This document shows positions 6,048-6,570 of a stretch of DNA of 6,570 nucleotides, in pieces. The notes under the pieces are model-generated. The model saw only the letters and a program-made list of their open reading frames with translations, was not told where the DNA came from and made no database searches. This stretch comes from Chitinophagaceae bacterium (GTDB lineage: Bacteria > Bacteroidota > Bacteroidia > Chitinophagales > UBA10324). Position 1 is the first letter of the stretch. Every line of letters starts with the position of its first letter. The translations under genes and the position numbers were made by a program. The DNA lies in assembly GCA_023251195.1 (NCBI GenBank), contig JAHEZG010000222.1, positions 1-6,570 of the forward strand, read 5' to 3'.

Positions 6048-6067
6048 ACAGTATGCAGTATTCAGTA
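6033..6067. repeat. Five-copy 7-base tandem repeat (NNCAGTA)
   Basis: Five units in exact 7-base register: GGCAGTA, GGCAGTA, AACAGTA, TGCAGTA, TTCAGTA, then a partial TGCA. CAGTA is invariant and only the first two bases vary. The array covers the last codons and stop (6045-6047) of the MmcQ/YjbR gene and extends into the spacer between two convergent genes. Such heptamer arrays recur at gene ends in some bacterial genomes; whether this one is dispersed here cannot be seen from a single window. Confidence 0.75.
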
Positions 6068-6096
6068 TGCAAGTTTGTCAACTCAATTGTATTCGA

Positions 6097-6570
6097 TCAC
6101 AATATTTCCAATTCTGATTTCAATTTCTCAATTGAAATAGTTTCTGTATCAATCTGAATATTGGCAAGAGAATAAAATGGTTCGCGCTGTTTTATTTTTC
6201 CGGTAATGAAATTGTGCAACTTCTCTCCTTCCAGGTTTTTTAACAGCGGACGCTCTTTTTTTGATTCAGCAATTCTTTTCAAAACTGTTTCGGGTGAAAT
6301 TTTTAACCAAACAACAATACCGTTTTGCAACATCCAATTTATATTATTGTAAAAACAAGGTGTTCCGCCACCGCAACTCACAATCATATTTTCAGCGGTA
6401 TCCATAGATTGCAAAACCGCACTTTCAATTTCACGAAAGTATTGCTCGCCTTTCTCAGAAAATATTTCGCTTATTGTTTTTTTTTTCTATCTGCTCAATG
6501 CGTTTGTCGAGGTCAAGGAATTTCCGGTTCATCATTTTTGCCAGTCGCTTTCCTTCGCGCGATTTTCCGG
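6097..6570 (-). CDS. aroK: Shikimate kinase, 5' end outside window, frameshifted in a poly-A tract
   Basis: Shikimate kinase phosphorylates shikimate to shikimate-3-phosphate with ATP, the fifth step of the cytoplasmic chorismate pathway. Reading from the right edge, the frame begins in the Walker A motif (GKS, codons 6568-6560), then shows FLDLDKRIE (shikimate-binding Asp), a jump of frame at the A10 tract, TISEIFSEKGEQYFREIE (F-R-E-IE motif), VSCGGGTPCF (Gly-rich shikimate loop), KKERPLL (lid arginine) and KQREPFYSLANIQIDT (C-terminal Arg), ending at TGA 6099-6097. All recognisable active-site elements are present. About 157 of the usual roughly 170 residues are seen; only the extreme N-terminus is missing. 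One extra A (10 where 9 keep the frame) at 6477-6486 puts the two parts out of frame. As written, translation from the true start would stop soon after; an isolated frame from TTG 6414 lacks the ATP site. The gene converges on the MmcQ/YjbR gene. Confidence 0.87.
6477..6486 (-). other. A10 homopolymer inside aroK, site of the frameshift
   Basis: On the coding (minus) strand the sequence reads ATAG-A10-CAATAAGC. Codons GAA AAA AAA ACA ATA AGC need nine A residues after the G to join the conserved parts on either side; ten are present. Tracts of this length are prone to sequencing error, replication slippage and transcriptional slippage. Dropping one A in a fraction of transcripts would restore the full enzyme. 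Confidence 0.8.

Noticed and set aside
6086..6103. Hairpin ATTGT...ACAAT between the convergent genes as a bidirectional terminator
   Set aside because: Only five base pairs, no U tract, and it reaches into the aroK stop region; too weak to call.
1..6570. CRISPR array, tRNA/rRNA gene, insertion sequence or phage attachment site
   Set aside because: No spaced direct repeats, transposase motifs, terminal inverted repeats or tRNA-like folds were seen on either strand.

Overview
The window looks like chromosomal DNA of a member of the Bacteroidota. Three things point that way: a secreted protease with a C-terminal type IX secretion (T9SS) sorting domain, a promoter-like element matching the Bacteroidota consensus (TTG, about 20 bases, TAnnTTTG) ahead of the toxin-antitoxin pair, and AT-rich, mostly Shine-Dalgarno-less gene starts. 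The exact genus cannot be read from the sequence.

Layout, left to right. Positions 1-502 (minus strand) hold a HEPN/minimal-nucleotidyltransferase pair of the MntA-HepT toxin-antitoxin type: the antitoxin-like MNT gene comes first and overlaps by 20 bases a HEPN gene that runs off the left edge. A good promoter candidate for the pair sits at 521-554, overlapping the end of the upstream gene. Positions 549-2633 (minus) encode a 694-residue membrane Fe-S oxidoreductase with a NarI-like membrane part, two 4Fe-4S motifs and two CCG (DUF224/HdrD-type) domains. Its architecture is that of electron-transfer-flavoprotein:menaquinone oxidoreductases (EMO/EtfD type). A 224-base divergent spacer (2634-2857) contains an 11-base inverted repeat and a weak promoter candidate.

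On the plus strand, 2858-5112 is a T9SS-exported subtilase interrupted by one missing base in a CCCC run at 4461-4464. This splits the catalytic Asp/His half from the Ser half and the sorting domain. It is followed with zero spacing by a PyrR-like phosphoribosyltransferase (5113-5616) and, after 83 bases, by an MmcQ/YjbR-family protein (5700-6047) whose end lies in a 7-base tandem repeat. Convergent to these, 6097-6570 (minus) is most of a shikimate kinase gene (aroK), cut by the right edge just inside its Walker A motif and carrying one extra A in an A10 tract.

The genes do not form one pathway: a toxin-antitoxin unit, a respiratory electron-transfer enzyme, a secreted protease, a nucleotide-metabolism-type enzyme and an aromatic amino acid biosynthesis enzyme sit side by side. 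I see no clearly undescribed system. The most notable points are the two single-base frameshifts, both in homopolymers. They could mean sequencing error, real gene loss, or, for aroK, expression rescued by polymerase slippage.
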